64,000 bases of DNA from Zingiber officinale (lineage: Eukaryota; Streptophyta; Magnoliopsida; Zingiberales; Zingiberaceae). The DNA is taken from contig NC_055991.1 in the NCBI RefSeq assembly GCF_018446385.1, positions 102,965,712-103,029,711 of the forward strand, read 5' to 3'. The translations under genes and the position numbers were made by a program. Below the pieces are notes generated by a model. That model saw only the letters and a list, made by a program, of their open reading frames with translations, searched no databases and was not told where the DNA came from. This document shows, piece by piece, positions 44,663 through 56,998 of this stretch. Every line of letters starts with the position of its first letter. The first letter of the stretch is position 1.

Positions 44663-47600
44663 ATGTCGAGAAGAGGACGTCCCCGTACCGCTCGTACTGA
44701 GGACCAAGTTCAGGAGGAAGAGAGGCCAGGCTCAACTGAGCCCAATCTTTCTGAAGTTGTTGCCCAACTTCAGAAACAAGTAGCAGAGCAGCAGCAAGTA
44801 ATTGCCAATCTGATGGCAAATCAACAACCAGTTCCTCCTACGCCTCAAACAGTAACTGTGGAGACTCCAGTGGTAACTGAGGTTTCACCAGCTGCCCAAG
44901 GAGTCGTCACAGCATCCTAGAGACAAGAATCCTACCTCATTCAGTGGCTGAAACTAAAACCAGAGAGTTTCTCAGGCACAACTGAGCCCTGGGATGCCCA
45001 GGCTTGGTTCAAAACACTGGAGAGCATCATGGAGCTTCTTGACTGGCCAGAAGTCGAGAAAGTCAAGTGTGCCTCCTTCTGCCTGACTGGAGATGCACGT
45101 ATGTGGTGGGAGAGAGTAAAGAGCAAGAGGGCAATCAATCAGATGAAATGGATTGATTTTGAGACAGAATTCTACGACGAGTTCTTTCGCCAAAAGATCA
45201 CCAACAAGCACTACGAGGAGTTTATGGAGTTCAGACAGGGGGATCTGACAGTGGAGGAAGCAGTTAAGAGATTCAACAGGCTAGCCCGTCTCTGCCCAGA
45301 ACTAGTGAGTACAGAGAAGGAGCGAGTCAGACTAATGCTTAGAATGCTGAAGCCTGTGATATCACTCAATGTGAGCAGTGGAACCCATCAGCCCCTGACT
45401 GGAGAAGAGTTGGTCAGTAGAGCCTTAGTAGCTGAGCACTACCTGAACAGCATGAAGGCACAAAGAGAGCAACACAAGCCAATCAAGATGGAGACCAAGA
45501 CTGGGGGAAATCAGAAACCCCAGTTAAATAATCAGAACTGGAAAGGCAAGGGCACTAAAAGAAAGCAGTGGGATTCAGGAAGTAACCAGAAGGGAGGACC
45601 AGAAATCAAACAGACTAAGCTCCTTCCCTGCCCTAAATGTGGGAGAACACATCCAGGAGCCTGCCTCTTGGGTAAGACTGGATGTTATTCTTGTGGTCAA
45701 GAAGGACACATGGCCAAACAGTGTCCTAACAAGTTCAAAGCACCCCAGCCACAGCCAATACAATATGGAGCCAAGCCTCAATTACATTATATGCCTGCAG
45801 TTCTGGAAGGACCTCAGATCAGTCAAGGAAGGTTGGAAGCCCCACCAGTTCCAACCTTTGACAATGCCAGAGTATTCTCCCTTACCAAAGAGGAAGCTGC
45901 TGGTGCCTCCACGGTCGTAACAGGTCAAGTAGTTATTTTTCAGCATATAGCTACTGCACTATTTGATACTGGGGCGACCCATTCTTTTGTATCCATACCT
46001 TTTGCCAAAGAATTACAGGTACCTATAAGCCTGACAACCCTACCTTCTGGGGAAGTCATGGAATCTAGTCAGTGGCTTCGGTCTGTACCAGTCAGAATTT
46101 CAGACCGAGAGCTATGTGTTAATCTGGTAGTCCTCGCTATGCAGGATTTCGATATCATTTTGGGTATGGATTTCCTCAGCAAGTACAGTGCTTCAGTGGA
46201 CTGCCGCAGAAGAAAAGTGATCTTTAGTCCAGAAGGTGAACCATCCTTTGAATTTACAGGAGTACCAAAGAGGAAGACCCAGAAATTCCTCTCTTCTCTC
46301 ACAGCTCACCAGATGTTAGCTAAAGGGTGTGCTGGTTTTCTTGCATTCATTGTGAGTACAGAGGAAGAAGAAAGACCTAAGCAGGAGGAAGTTCGGGTAG
46401 TCTGTGAGTATCCAGAGGTGTTCCCAGAAGAGCTACCTGGACTACCTCCGAATAGAGAGGTGGAGTTTGAGATTGAAATGGTTCCTGGTACCGGTCCAAT
46501 TTCAAAAGCTCCATATCGCATGTCTCCAGTAGAGCTAAAAGAGTTACAAGAGCAACTTCAGGAGCTACTTGACCAGGGTTTCATTCGCCCTAGTCACTCA
46601 CCATGGGGAGCTCCTGTGTTGTTTGTCAAGAAGAAGGATGGATCTATGCGGATGTGCATAGATTATAGAGCTCTGAATCAAGTGACCATCAAGAACAGGT
46701 ATCCACTGCCCAGGATCGATGATTTATTTGATCAATTGAAAGGGGCAACAGTGTTCTCCAAGATAGATCTGCACTCTGGGTACCATCAGTTAAAAGTGAA
46801 GGAGAGTGATATACCCAGAACAGCTTTCAGGACCAGATACGGACACTACGAATTCGTAGTCATGCCTTTTGGTGTGACTAATGCACCTGCAGTCTTCATG
46901 GACTTGATGAATAGAGTGTTCAGAGAATACCTCGACAAGTTTGTCATTGTGTTCATAGACGACATTCTAATCTATTCCAGGACCCCAGAGGAGCATGATG
47001 CGCATTTGAGAATAGTCCTACAGACTCTTCAGCAGAGACAGCTCTATGCTAAATTCTCAAAGTGCGAATTTTGGTTGGAGCAGGTGGCATTTCTAGGTCA
47101 CATTGTTTCAAAAGAAGGCATTCAAGTGGATCCAGCCAAAGTAGAAGCGGTCAGCAACTGGAAGAGACCCAAGAATGCCAGGGAGATCAGAAGCTTCCTT
47201 GGTTTAGCTAGGTACTACAGGAAATTTGTGGAGGACTTTTCCAGGATAGCCTCTCCACTTACAGCCCTCACCAGGAAAGATAAGAAGTTTGAATGGTCAG
47301 ATAAATGTGAGCAGAGTTTTCAAGAACTCAAGAAGAGACTGACCAGTGCTCCTATACTGACTGTTCCAGAGAGCGACAAGAGTTTTGACATCTACAGTGA
47401 TGCTTCCAAAATGGGATTAGGAGCTGTACTCATGCAGGAAGGAAAAGTTATAGCTTATGCTTCCAGACAACTCAAAGACTACGAGAAGAACTATCCCACT
47501 CATGACCTAGAGCTGGCAGCTGTGGTCTTTGCACTGAAACTCTGGCGACACTACTTGTATGGAGTCCAGTGCAGAATCTTCACAGACCATCAGAGTCTTA

Positions 47601-49290
47601 AGTACTTCTTCACTCAGAAGGACTTAAACATGAGACAGCGCAGGTGGCTAGAGTTGGTCAAAGATTATGACTGTGAAATCCTCTACCACCCGGTAAAGCT
47701 AATAAAGTGGCGGATGCATTAAGCGAAAAGTCCAGTGCATCCTTGATGTCCTTATCATCATTAGCCCTGCCACTACAGAAGGAGTTGTCAGATTTCGGAC
47801 TTGAAATTATTTATGGGCAACTTTCTGCATTGACCCTAGAGTCAACCCTGCTTGAGGATATACAGAAAAAGCAAAGTGAAGATCCAGATATCCAAAAGAT
47901 CAAGCAAGGAATACAAGAAGAAGGAAATTCAGAATTTCGAGTATCAGACAGTGGAATTCTTTATCAGGGAAATCGCCTTTGTGTTCCCAATGATGAAGAG
48001 CTGAGAAAGAGAATTTTAGAAGAGGCCCATAGTACGCCATATTCTATGCATCCTGGTTCTACCAAGATGTACCAGGACGTGAAACAGAAGTTCTGGTGGT
48101 CTGGACTCAAAAGAGATGTAGTTAAATATGTCAGTACCTGCCTGACATGTCAGAGAGTCAAAGCAGAACACCAGAGACCAGGAGGAGTTTTACAACCTCT
48201 TCCAATACCAGAGTGGAAGTGGGAAGACATATCCATGGATTTCATAACAGGTCTCCCAAGAACCACAAATGGATATGATGCGATATGGGTGATAGTGGAC
48301 AGATTGACCAAGTCTGCTCATTTTCTAGCCATCAAAGTGTCTCACTCTATAGAGCAGTTAGCACAGCTGTATGTTAAAGAGGTGATCAGACTTCACGGAG
48401 TTCCCAAATCTATTATTTCTGATAGAGATGGGCGCTTCACCTCTCACTTTTGGGAGTGTGTACAGACTGCACTAGGCACCAAGCTCAAGTTCAGCACAGC
48501 CTTCCATCCTCAGACTGATGGACAAACAGAGCGAGTAAATCAGATCTTAGAAGATATGCTCAGGGCTTGTGCACTAGATTTTAAAGGCAGTTGGTGCAAG
48601 TATCTGTGCTTAGCTGAGTTTGCCTACAACAACAGCTACCAAGCCACCATCAGGATGGCACCATATGAAGCATTGTATGGTAGAAAGTGCAGATCACCTA
48701 TATGCTGGCAAGAAGCTGGAGAAAGAAGAGAAATGGAAGTAGAGCTGGGCATTCAGACAGAGCTGATAGAAGAAACCACTCAGGCTATTCAGAAAATCAG
48801 ACAGAGGATTGAGACTGCCCAGAGTAGACAGAAAAGCTATGCTGACACACGCCGTAGGCCATTGGAATTTCAAGTAGGAGAATCAGTTTTTCTCAAAGTT
48901 GCTCCTATGAAGGGAGTGATGAGATTTGGCAAGAAGGGCAAATTGAGTCCTCGCTATGTAGGACCTTTCCTGATTACAGACAGGATTGGGAAGGTAGCTT
49001 ACAAGCTGGAATTACCACAAGACATGTCAGCAATACACAATGTGTTTCATGTCTCCATGTTAAAGAAGTGCCTCCATGACCCTAGCCAAGTGATTGAGCC
49101 TCAGTCAGTGCAGATCCAAGAGGATCTTAGTTTTGAGAGTAGACCTACACAGATAGTGGACAGAGCAGTCAAGAGACTAAGAAGCAAGGAAGTACCACTA
49201 GTGAAGGTCGTCTGGCAGAACCAGAAGCACGAGGAAGTCACTTGGGAGCGGGAGGACAGTATGAGACAGAAGTATCCAGAGCTATTCTAA
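44663..49290 (+). pseudogene. Element D copy 1 gag-pol (one stop, one frameshift)
   Basis: ATG at 44663; about 1,542 codons if the breaks are ignored. Basic N-terminus (MSRRGRPRTARTE), coiled-coil Gln-rich stretch, gag fold ([13 protein letters not shown]), CCHC knuckle [14 protein letters not shown] (about codon 340) after [12 protein letters not shown]; protease [11 protein letters not shown] (codon 434); RT with FIDDILIYS (about 764); RNase H ([15 protein letters not shown], about 910); integrase HHCC finger (YSMHPGS...CLTCQ, about 1122-1160), core SMDFITGLP and [13 protein letters not shown] ([12 protein letters not shown]); chromodomain-like end ([19 protein letters not shown]). Lesions: TAG at 44918-44920 (codon 86) and a one-base deletion near 47692, between RNase H and integrase. 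All catalytic motifs are otherwise present. Confidence 0.93.
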
Positions 49291-49311
49291 GTTCGAGGAC
49301 GAACTTTTTAT

Positions 49312-49325
49312 AAGGTATGGGGAAT
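49312..49325 (+). other. Polypurine tract, D copy 1
   Basis: The sequence aaggtatggggaat directly precedes LTR 2. The identical tract of copy 2 is at 56985-56998 before LTR 3. Confidence 0.8.
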
Positions 49326-52125
49326 TGTAACGACCCAATTTTCCTTATTTTAAGTTCTAAAAGTCCATAAAAATATTTGGAAATACTTTTAAAATATTCT
49401 AGAGATTTTTAGGAATTTTTAGAGCATTTTTATGCAAATTTTGGAGGTCGTTTAGTAGGGTCACAAAAAGAAAGAAGTTTTAAAAAAAAAAAAAAACGTT
49501 GAAGGGGAGACTCGAACCCAAGACCTTGACCCGAACCGAATCTCAGTCGAACCCAGCCCAACCAGCTGAGCTACAAGGTTTTTGTTAACCTTATAAGGAA
49601 AGAATTAAATTTATAGCATAGTTAAGCGATATTTTAGAAACCGAAAATAAACTTTGTAAATAAAGAGGTGCGCGGATAAGGATTCGAAGCCTAGACCCCT
49701 TGGGTTGGTTGAGAGCCGACTAACCAGCTGGGCTGCGCGTGTTTTATTAACCTAGCATGGAGAGAAATAGATTTAAGCATAGTTGGAAATCGAATTAAAA
49801 CTAAGTTATAAAGGGTTAAGTGATTTTTCCGTGACCTAAACCTAAGCCTTTTCCTCTCTTTTTCTTTCCTCGACGGCGCGATTCTCCTCTCGGGCGAAAC
49901 CGCAGCCAAGGCGAGGGTTTCCTCCTCTCGACGTCGGCGAGGCGTTTTCCGGCCGGTCTCCACCCGTGGGTGACCTTTCCGGCAAGGAAAGCTTGGGGAA
50001 CACAAGGAAAAGGGAGAAACCGAAGCTCTACCGAAAACCTAGGGCGCTCCTCGTGTTGTAAGTCCAAGAACCACCGCTGTAAGTGCTTCTCACCTGCGGT
50101 AGGAGTAGCTCTCGGGGTTTTGTTTTGCATTTTTGTTGTGAAATGAACAATAGCAACCTTTTCATTCTAGCATATGGATTAGATTGCAACCCTTGCTTTA
50201 ACAATTCGGTTTAAGTTTTTGGGTTAAGTTCTTTTGGCCATTTTAATGCACGGACAGAGTTTTGATGTTTTCCTTGATTGTCACAGCATGCTTTTTGGAT
50301 GTTTTTACCTTACATTTCAAGCATGTCTAAGTAGCTATGCTTCTTTCCAATCATGGCATGATTAAAGAATGGTTAAGATTCAAAAATGTTTAGTTTCACA
50401 AGTTTGTCATTTGAAACCTGTTACTGCCGTGAGCTTCCTAAGACCATGTGGGTTGTTAATTCTGATTGAGTTTGTTTTGGATATATCCAGATACTTATTA
50501 GTGGCATATGGTTTTAGAATCCTGTGCATAATGTATATATGTGAGAAATACAAGCAAAGTAAGACTATGGTCACAAATTGATCTTGAATTCCAGAATTTA
50601 GAATCAAAGCACACTAAGTGCTTAAATAAATGCCAAGGCATTTTATTACAAGAAGTATTTAAAGAAGGATATAAAGAAAAGTATTTTACTTTTAAAGGGC
50701 ATGTACCGGACACAAGGTCCAAGGGATGGGCTCCAAGTTGCCCCTAGACATAAGGTCTAGAAGTGTCTTAATGGTTTTGGGATTAGCTACCTCAATTCTC
50801 ATTAAGAAAGGCGCGCAAAGTGGTACAATGCCGGGCCCAAGTAAAGTTGAATATTATTTTAAAGTATAAAAGTATTAATTTGGAAACAAACAGAACAAGT
50901 TCTTTTATCTAAGTTGCAAATTCTAGCAAGTTAAATTGTTGTTTTCCTTTAGAGATGCATGATGTAGTTCTATCTGCTATTTTCATGTTGAGCATGTACT
51001 CCCTGTTTTCTTTAATGCTTATGCATTCCTTATCGGATTTTATGAGTAGAAAGCACTTACTAAGCTTTTAGCTTATAGATACTATTTACCTCCTACTGCA
51101 GATACAGATAAGAGTAAAGGAAAAGCTAAAGTGTTATAGAGGAAGGCGACAAGGAGATGTTGGTGGTGTGTGTGTGATGCCGGATATGGAAGCTTGGGAC
51201 CTTACTAGAAGAGTTTAGAAATTGTATTTGCTGGTGTTTATGTTACTGTTAGAGTAGAATTTATTTTGCATTACTAATTTCGTTATCTTCCTGTCATTTA
51301 GTTGGAATAACTGTTAAGCTGAGAACATGTTCCTTTTTCCTTATTCTGGCTTAGTTTTCAAGTTTTGTGAAGTAAGATCATATCTGATTGGAGTTTGATT
51401 TTTTTTATATAAGAAGTTCATATCTGATTTTTAGTTTGCAAACTTAGTTGGAAGTGTGAAGTGGTATGCTCAGTTGCTTTAGATTCTGTTATAGCATGAA
51501 ATTTTCTGCAGTAAGATTTGGTTCTATGATCATCACAACATTCTTTTGATAGATATAGAAGCATGTTTTACATATGATCAGTAGCCCTTGTTTTATGGAA
51601 GGAAAACATGTGATGTTCGGATTACATCACATGCATTCTTGGTCTATGGAAGGAGTAGTAGTACATGTGATGTTCTGGTATGCATTCTTGTAGGGATCGA
51701 AGCTTCACCGAAATGCATATCAGAACAGTAGCAGTTACTTGCAGTGATGTTCTGATATGTCTTGTGATCGTTATAGTTGTGTTCAATAAATGAGCAGTAG
51801 GTTTAATTGGCCTTCTTTTATTTCTGTTCAGTTGTAGAATAAAAATGAATGCAAGATATTAAAGGATGTAGCAAACAGTGGAGATACTTAAGCTTCATTT
51901 GTCTATATGTTATACTTGCTCGTTGATTCACTTATTTGCATGTTTGATAAAAAAAAATAAAGGTATCATGAAATGGTATGCTGCTATCTAGAGACATGTT
52001 CTGATATGCGATATGTTCAAATAGTTTAAAGTATCTCTAGTGTTAAAGTAAGTAGTACAAGTTATGTGTAGATAGTAGAAACAGTAGCGGTCACCCTCAG
52101 AGTAGTAAGGAGGGTGGCCGTTAGA
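49326..52125 (+). repeat. LTR 2 (shared middle LTR) of element D
   Basis: It is 2,800 bp, serving as 3' LTR of copy 1 and 5' LTR of copy 2. It ends ggccgttaga like LTR 1 and is followed by the primer site of copy 2. No target duplication surrounds it. Confidence 0.93.
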
Positions 52126-52385
52126 GTTGGTATCAGAGCAGGTCCATTTTCCAGCAACACACACACATCAGCATCATCCTTGCCGCTTTCAAGTAAGAAA
52201 GTATTTAAGTTCTTTCTTTATTGCTTTCCTTTATTTACATTATCATTTGCAGTATGGATTGATAGTTATAAGTGAATGAGTAAGATAAGAGTTTTATTCT
52301 TTTAGCTATTTCCTTTCTTAATATATAAATTGGTATGTTTAGAAAGGGTAGAGAAATCATCAAATTTTCTTATTTGTGTAACTAG
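52126..52385 (+). other. Leader and primer-binding site, D copy 2
   Basis: TGGTATCAGAGC is at 52128-52139. The leader is like that of copy 1, with no gene. Confidence 0.88.
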
Positions 52386-55300
52386 ATGTCGAGAAGAGGA
52401 CGTCCCCGTACCGCTCGTACTGAGGACCAAGTTCAGGAGGAAGAGAGGCCAGGCTCAACTGAGCCCAATCTTTCTGAAGTTGTTGCCCAACTTCAGAAAC
52501 AAGTAGCAGAGCAGCAGCAAGTAATTGCCAATCTGATGGCAAATCAACAACCAGTTCCTCCTACGCCTCAAACAGTAACTGTGGAGACTCCAGTGGTAAC
52601 TGAGGTTCCACCAGCTGCCCAAGGAGTCGTCACAGCATCCCAGAGACAAGAATCCTACCTCATTCAGTGGCTGAAACTAAAACCAGAGAGTTTCTCAGGC
52701 ACAACTGAGCCCTGGGATGCCCAGGCTTGGTTCAAAACACTGGAGAGCATCATGGAGCTTCTTGACTGGCCAGAAGTCGAGAAAGTCAAGTGTGCCTCCT
52801 TCTGCCTGACTGGAGATGCACGTATGTGGTGGGAGAGAGTAAAGAGCAAGAGGGCAATCAATCAGATGAAATGGATTGATTTTGAGACAGAATTCTACGA
52901 CGAGTTCTTTCGCCAAAAGATCACCAACAAGCACTACGAGGAGTTTATGGAGTTCAGACAGGGGGATCTGACAGTGGAGGAAGCAGTTAAGAGATTCAAC
53001 AGGCTAGCCCGTCTCTGCCCAGAACTAGTGAGTACAGAGAAGGAGCGAGTCAGACTAATGCTTAGAATGCTGAAGCCTGTGATATCACTCAATGTGAGCA
53101 GTGGAACCCATCAGCCCCTGACTGGAGAAGAGTTGGTCAGTAGAGCCTTAGTAGCTGAGCACTACCTGAACAGCATGAAGGCACAAAGAGAGCAGCACAA
53201 GCCAATCAAGATGGAGACCAAGACTGGGGGAAATCAGAAACCCCAGTTAAATAATCAGAACTGGAAAGGCAAGGGCACTAAAAGAAAGCAGTGGGATTCA
53301 GGAAGTAACCAGAAGGGAGGACCAGAAATCAAACAGACTAAGCTCCTTCCCTGTCCCAAATGTGGGAGAACACACCCAGGAGCCTGCCTCTTGGGTAAGA
53401 CTGGATGTTATTCTTGTGGTCAAGAAGGACACATGGCCAAACAGTGTCCTAACAAGTTCAAAGCACCCCAGCCACAGCCAATACAATATGGAGCCAAGCC
53501 TCAATTACATTATATGCCTGCAGTTCTGGAAGGACCTCAGATCAGTCAAGGAAGGTTGGAAGCCCCACCAGTTCCAACCTTTGACAATGCCAGAGTATTC
53601 TCCCTTACCAAAGAGGAAGCTGCTGGTGCCTCCACGGTCGTAACAGGTCAAGTAGTTATTTTTCAGCATATAGCTACTGCACTATTTGATACTGGGGCGA
53701 CCCATTCTTTTGTATCCATACCTTTTGCCAAAGAATTACAGGTACCTACAGAAAGCATGAATTCCAAGTTCCCGACAACCCTACCATCTAGTCATGGCTT
53801 CGGTCTGTACCAGTCAGAATTTCAGACCGAGAGCTATGTGTTAATTTGGTAGTCCTCGCTATGCAGGATTTCGATATCATTTTGGGTATGGATTTCCTCA
53901 GCAAGTACAGTGCTTCAGTGGACTGCCGCAGAAGGTGAACCATCCTTTGAATTTACAGGAGTACCAAAGAGGAAGACCCAGAAATTCCTCTCTTCTCTCA
54001 CAGCTCACCAGATGTTAGCTAAAGGGTGTGCTGGTTTTCTTGCATTCATTGTGAGTACAGAGGAAGAAGAAAGACCTAAGCAGGAGGAAGTTCGGGTAGT
54101 CTGTGAGTATCCAGAGGTGTTCCCAGAAGAGCTACCTGGACTACCTCCGAATAGAGAGGTAGAGTTTGAGATTGAACTGGTTCCTGGTACCGGTCCAATT
54201 TCAAAAGCTCCATATCGCATGTCTCCAGTAGAGCTAAAAGAGTTACAAGAGCAACTTCAGGAGCTACTTGACCAGGGTTTCATTCGCCCTAGTCACTCAC
54301 CATGGGGAGCTCCTGTGTTGTTTGTCAAGAAGAAGGATGGATCTATGCGGATGTGCATAGATTATAGAGCTCTGAATCAAGTGACCATCAAGAACAGGTA
54401 TCCACTGCCCAGGATCGATGATTTATTTGATCAATTGAAAGGGGCAACAGTGTTCTCCAAGATAGATCTGCACTCTGGGTACCATCAGTTAAAAGTGAAG
54501 GAGAGTGATATACCCAGAACAGCTTTCAGGACCAGATACGGACACTACGAATTCGTAGTCATGCCTTTTGGTGTGACTAATGCACCTGCAGTCTTCATGG
54601 ACTTGATGAATAGAGTGTTCAGAGAATACCTCGACAAGTTTGTCATTGTGTTCATAGACGACATTCTAATCTATTCCAGGACCCTAGAGGAGCATGATGC
54701 GCATTTGAGAATAGTCCTACAGACTCTTCAGCAGAGACAGCTCTATGCTAAATTCTCAAAGTGCGAATTTTGGTTGGAGCAGGTGGCATTTCTAGGTCAC
54801 ATTGTTTCAAAAGAAGGCATTCAAGTGGATCCAGCCAAAGTAGAAGCGGTCAGCAACTGGAAGAGACCCAAGAATGCCAGGGAGATCAGAAGCTTCCTTG
54901 GTTTAGCTAGGTACTACAGGAAATTTGTGGAGGACTTTTCCAGGATAGCCTCTCCACTTACAGCCCTCACCAGGAAAGATAAGAAGTTTGAATGGTCAGA
55001 TAAATGTGAGCAGAGTTTTCAAGAACTCAAGAAGAGACTGACCAGTGCTCCTATACTGACTGTTCCAGAGAGCGACAAGAGTTTTGACATCTACAGTGAT
55101 GCTTCCAAAATGGGATTAGGAGCTGTACTCATGCAGGAAGGAAAAGTTATAGCTTATGCTTCCAGACAACTCAAAGACTACGAGAAGAACTATCCCACTC
55201 ATGACCTAGAGCTGGCAGCTGTGGTCTTTGCACTGAAACTCTGGCGACACTACTTGTATGGAGTCCAGTGCAGAATCTTCACAGACCATCAGAGTCTTAA

Positions 55301-56963
55301 GTACTTCTTCACTCAGAAGGACTTAAACATGAGACAGCGCAGGTGGCTAGAGTTGGTCAAAGATTATGACTGTGAAATCCTCTACCACCCAGGTAAAGCT
55401 AATAAAGTGGCAGATGCATTAAGCAGAAAGTCCAGTGCATCCTTGATGTCCTTATCATCATTAGCCCTGCCACTACAGAAAGAGTTGTCAGATTTCGGAC
55501 TTGAAATTATTTATGGGCAACTCTCTGCATTGACCCTAGAGTCAACCCTGCTTGAGGATATACAGAAAAAGCAAAGTGAGGATCCAGATATCCAAAAGAT
55601 CAAGCAAGGAATACAAGAAGAAGGAAATTCAGAATTTCGAGTATCAGACAGTGGAATTCTTTATCAGGGAAATCGCCTTTGTGTTCCCAATGATGAAGAG
55701 CTGAGAAAGAGAATTTTAGAAGAGGCCCATAGTACGCCATATTCTATGCATCCTGGTTCTACCAAGATGTACCAAGACGTGAAACAGAAGTTCCGGTGGT
55801 CCGGACTCAAAAGAGATGTAGTTAAATATGTCAGCACTGCCGACATGTCGAGAGTCAAAGCAGAACACCAGAGACCAATACCAGAGTGGAAGTGGGAAGA
55901 CATATCCATGGATTTCATAACAGGTCTCCCAAGAACCACAAATGGATATGATGCGATATGGGTGATAGTGGACAGATTGACCAAGTCTGCTCATTTTCTA
56001 GCCATCAAAGTGTCTCACTCTATAGAGCAGTTAGCACAGCTGTATGTTAAAGAGGTGATCAGACTTCACGGAGTTCCCAAATCTATTATTTCTGATAGAG
56101 ATGGGCGTTTCACCTCTCACTTTTGGGAGTGTGTACAGACTGCACTAGGCACCAAGCTCAAGTTCAGCACAGCCTTCCATCCTCAGACTGATGGACAAAC
56201 AGAGCGAGTAAATCAGATCTTAGAAGATATGCTCAGGGCTTGTGCACTAGATTTTAAAGGCAGTTGGTGCAAGTATCTGTGCTTAGCTGAGTTTGCCTAC
56301 AACAACAGCTACCAAGCCACCATCAGGATGGCACCATATGAAGCATTGTATGGTAGAAAGTGCAGATCACCTATATGCTGGCAAGAAGCTGGAGAAAGAA
56401 GAGAAATGGAAGTAGAGCTGGGCATTCAGACAGAGCTGATAGAAGAAACCACTCAGGCTATTCAGAAAATCAGACAGAGGATTGAGACTGCCCAGAGTAG
56501 ACAGAAAAGCTATGCTGACACACGCCGTAGGCCATTGGAATTTCAAGTAGGAGAATCAGTTTTTCTCAAAGTTGCTCCTATGAAGGGAGTGATGAGATTT
56601 GGCAAGAAGGGCAAATTGAGTCCTCGCTATGTAGGACCTTTCCTGATTACAGACAGGATTGGGAAAGTAGCTTACAAGCTGGAATTACCACAAGACATGT
56701 CAGCAATACACAATGTGTTTCATGTCTCCATGTTAAAGAAGTGCCTCCATGACCCTAGCCAAGTGATTGAGCCTCAGTCAGTGCAGATCCAAGAGGATCT
56801 TAGTTTTGAGAGTAGACCTACACAGATAGTGGACAGAGCAGTCAAGAGACTAAGAAGCAAGGAAGTACCACTAGTGAAGGTCGTCTGGCAGAACCAGAAG
56901 CACGAGGAAGTCACTTGGGAGCGGGAGGACAGTATGAGACAGAAGTATCCAGAGCTATTCTAA
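52386..56963 (+). pseudogene. Element D copy 2 gag-pol (protease and integrase lesions)
   Basis: The ATG at 52386 opens a gag-protease frame of 488 codons; the stop seen in copy 1 is absent (CAG there). The protease keeps [11 protein letters not shown], but after LQVP the sequence is rearranged (53745-53830) and leaves frame, stopping at 53852. A 23-bp deletion between two cagaag repeats follows (junction 53929-53934). From about 53935 to 56963 pol is open: RT (FIDDILIYS), RNase H ([10 protein letters not shown]), integrase, GPY/F and chromodomain. In the integrase finger the CLTC cysteines are lost (three single-base deletions near 55835-55850 restore the frame) and eight residues are missing just after (24-bp deletion near 55877). 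Integrase is therefore probably inactive. Confidence 0.92.
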
Positions 56964-56998
56964 GTTCGAGGACGAACTTTTTATAAGGTATGGGGAAT

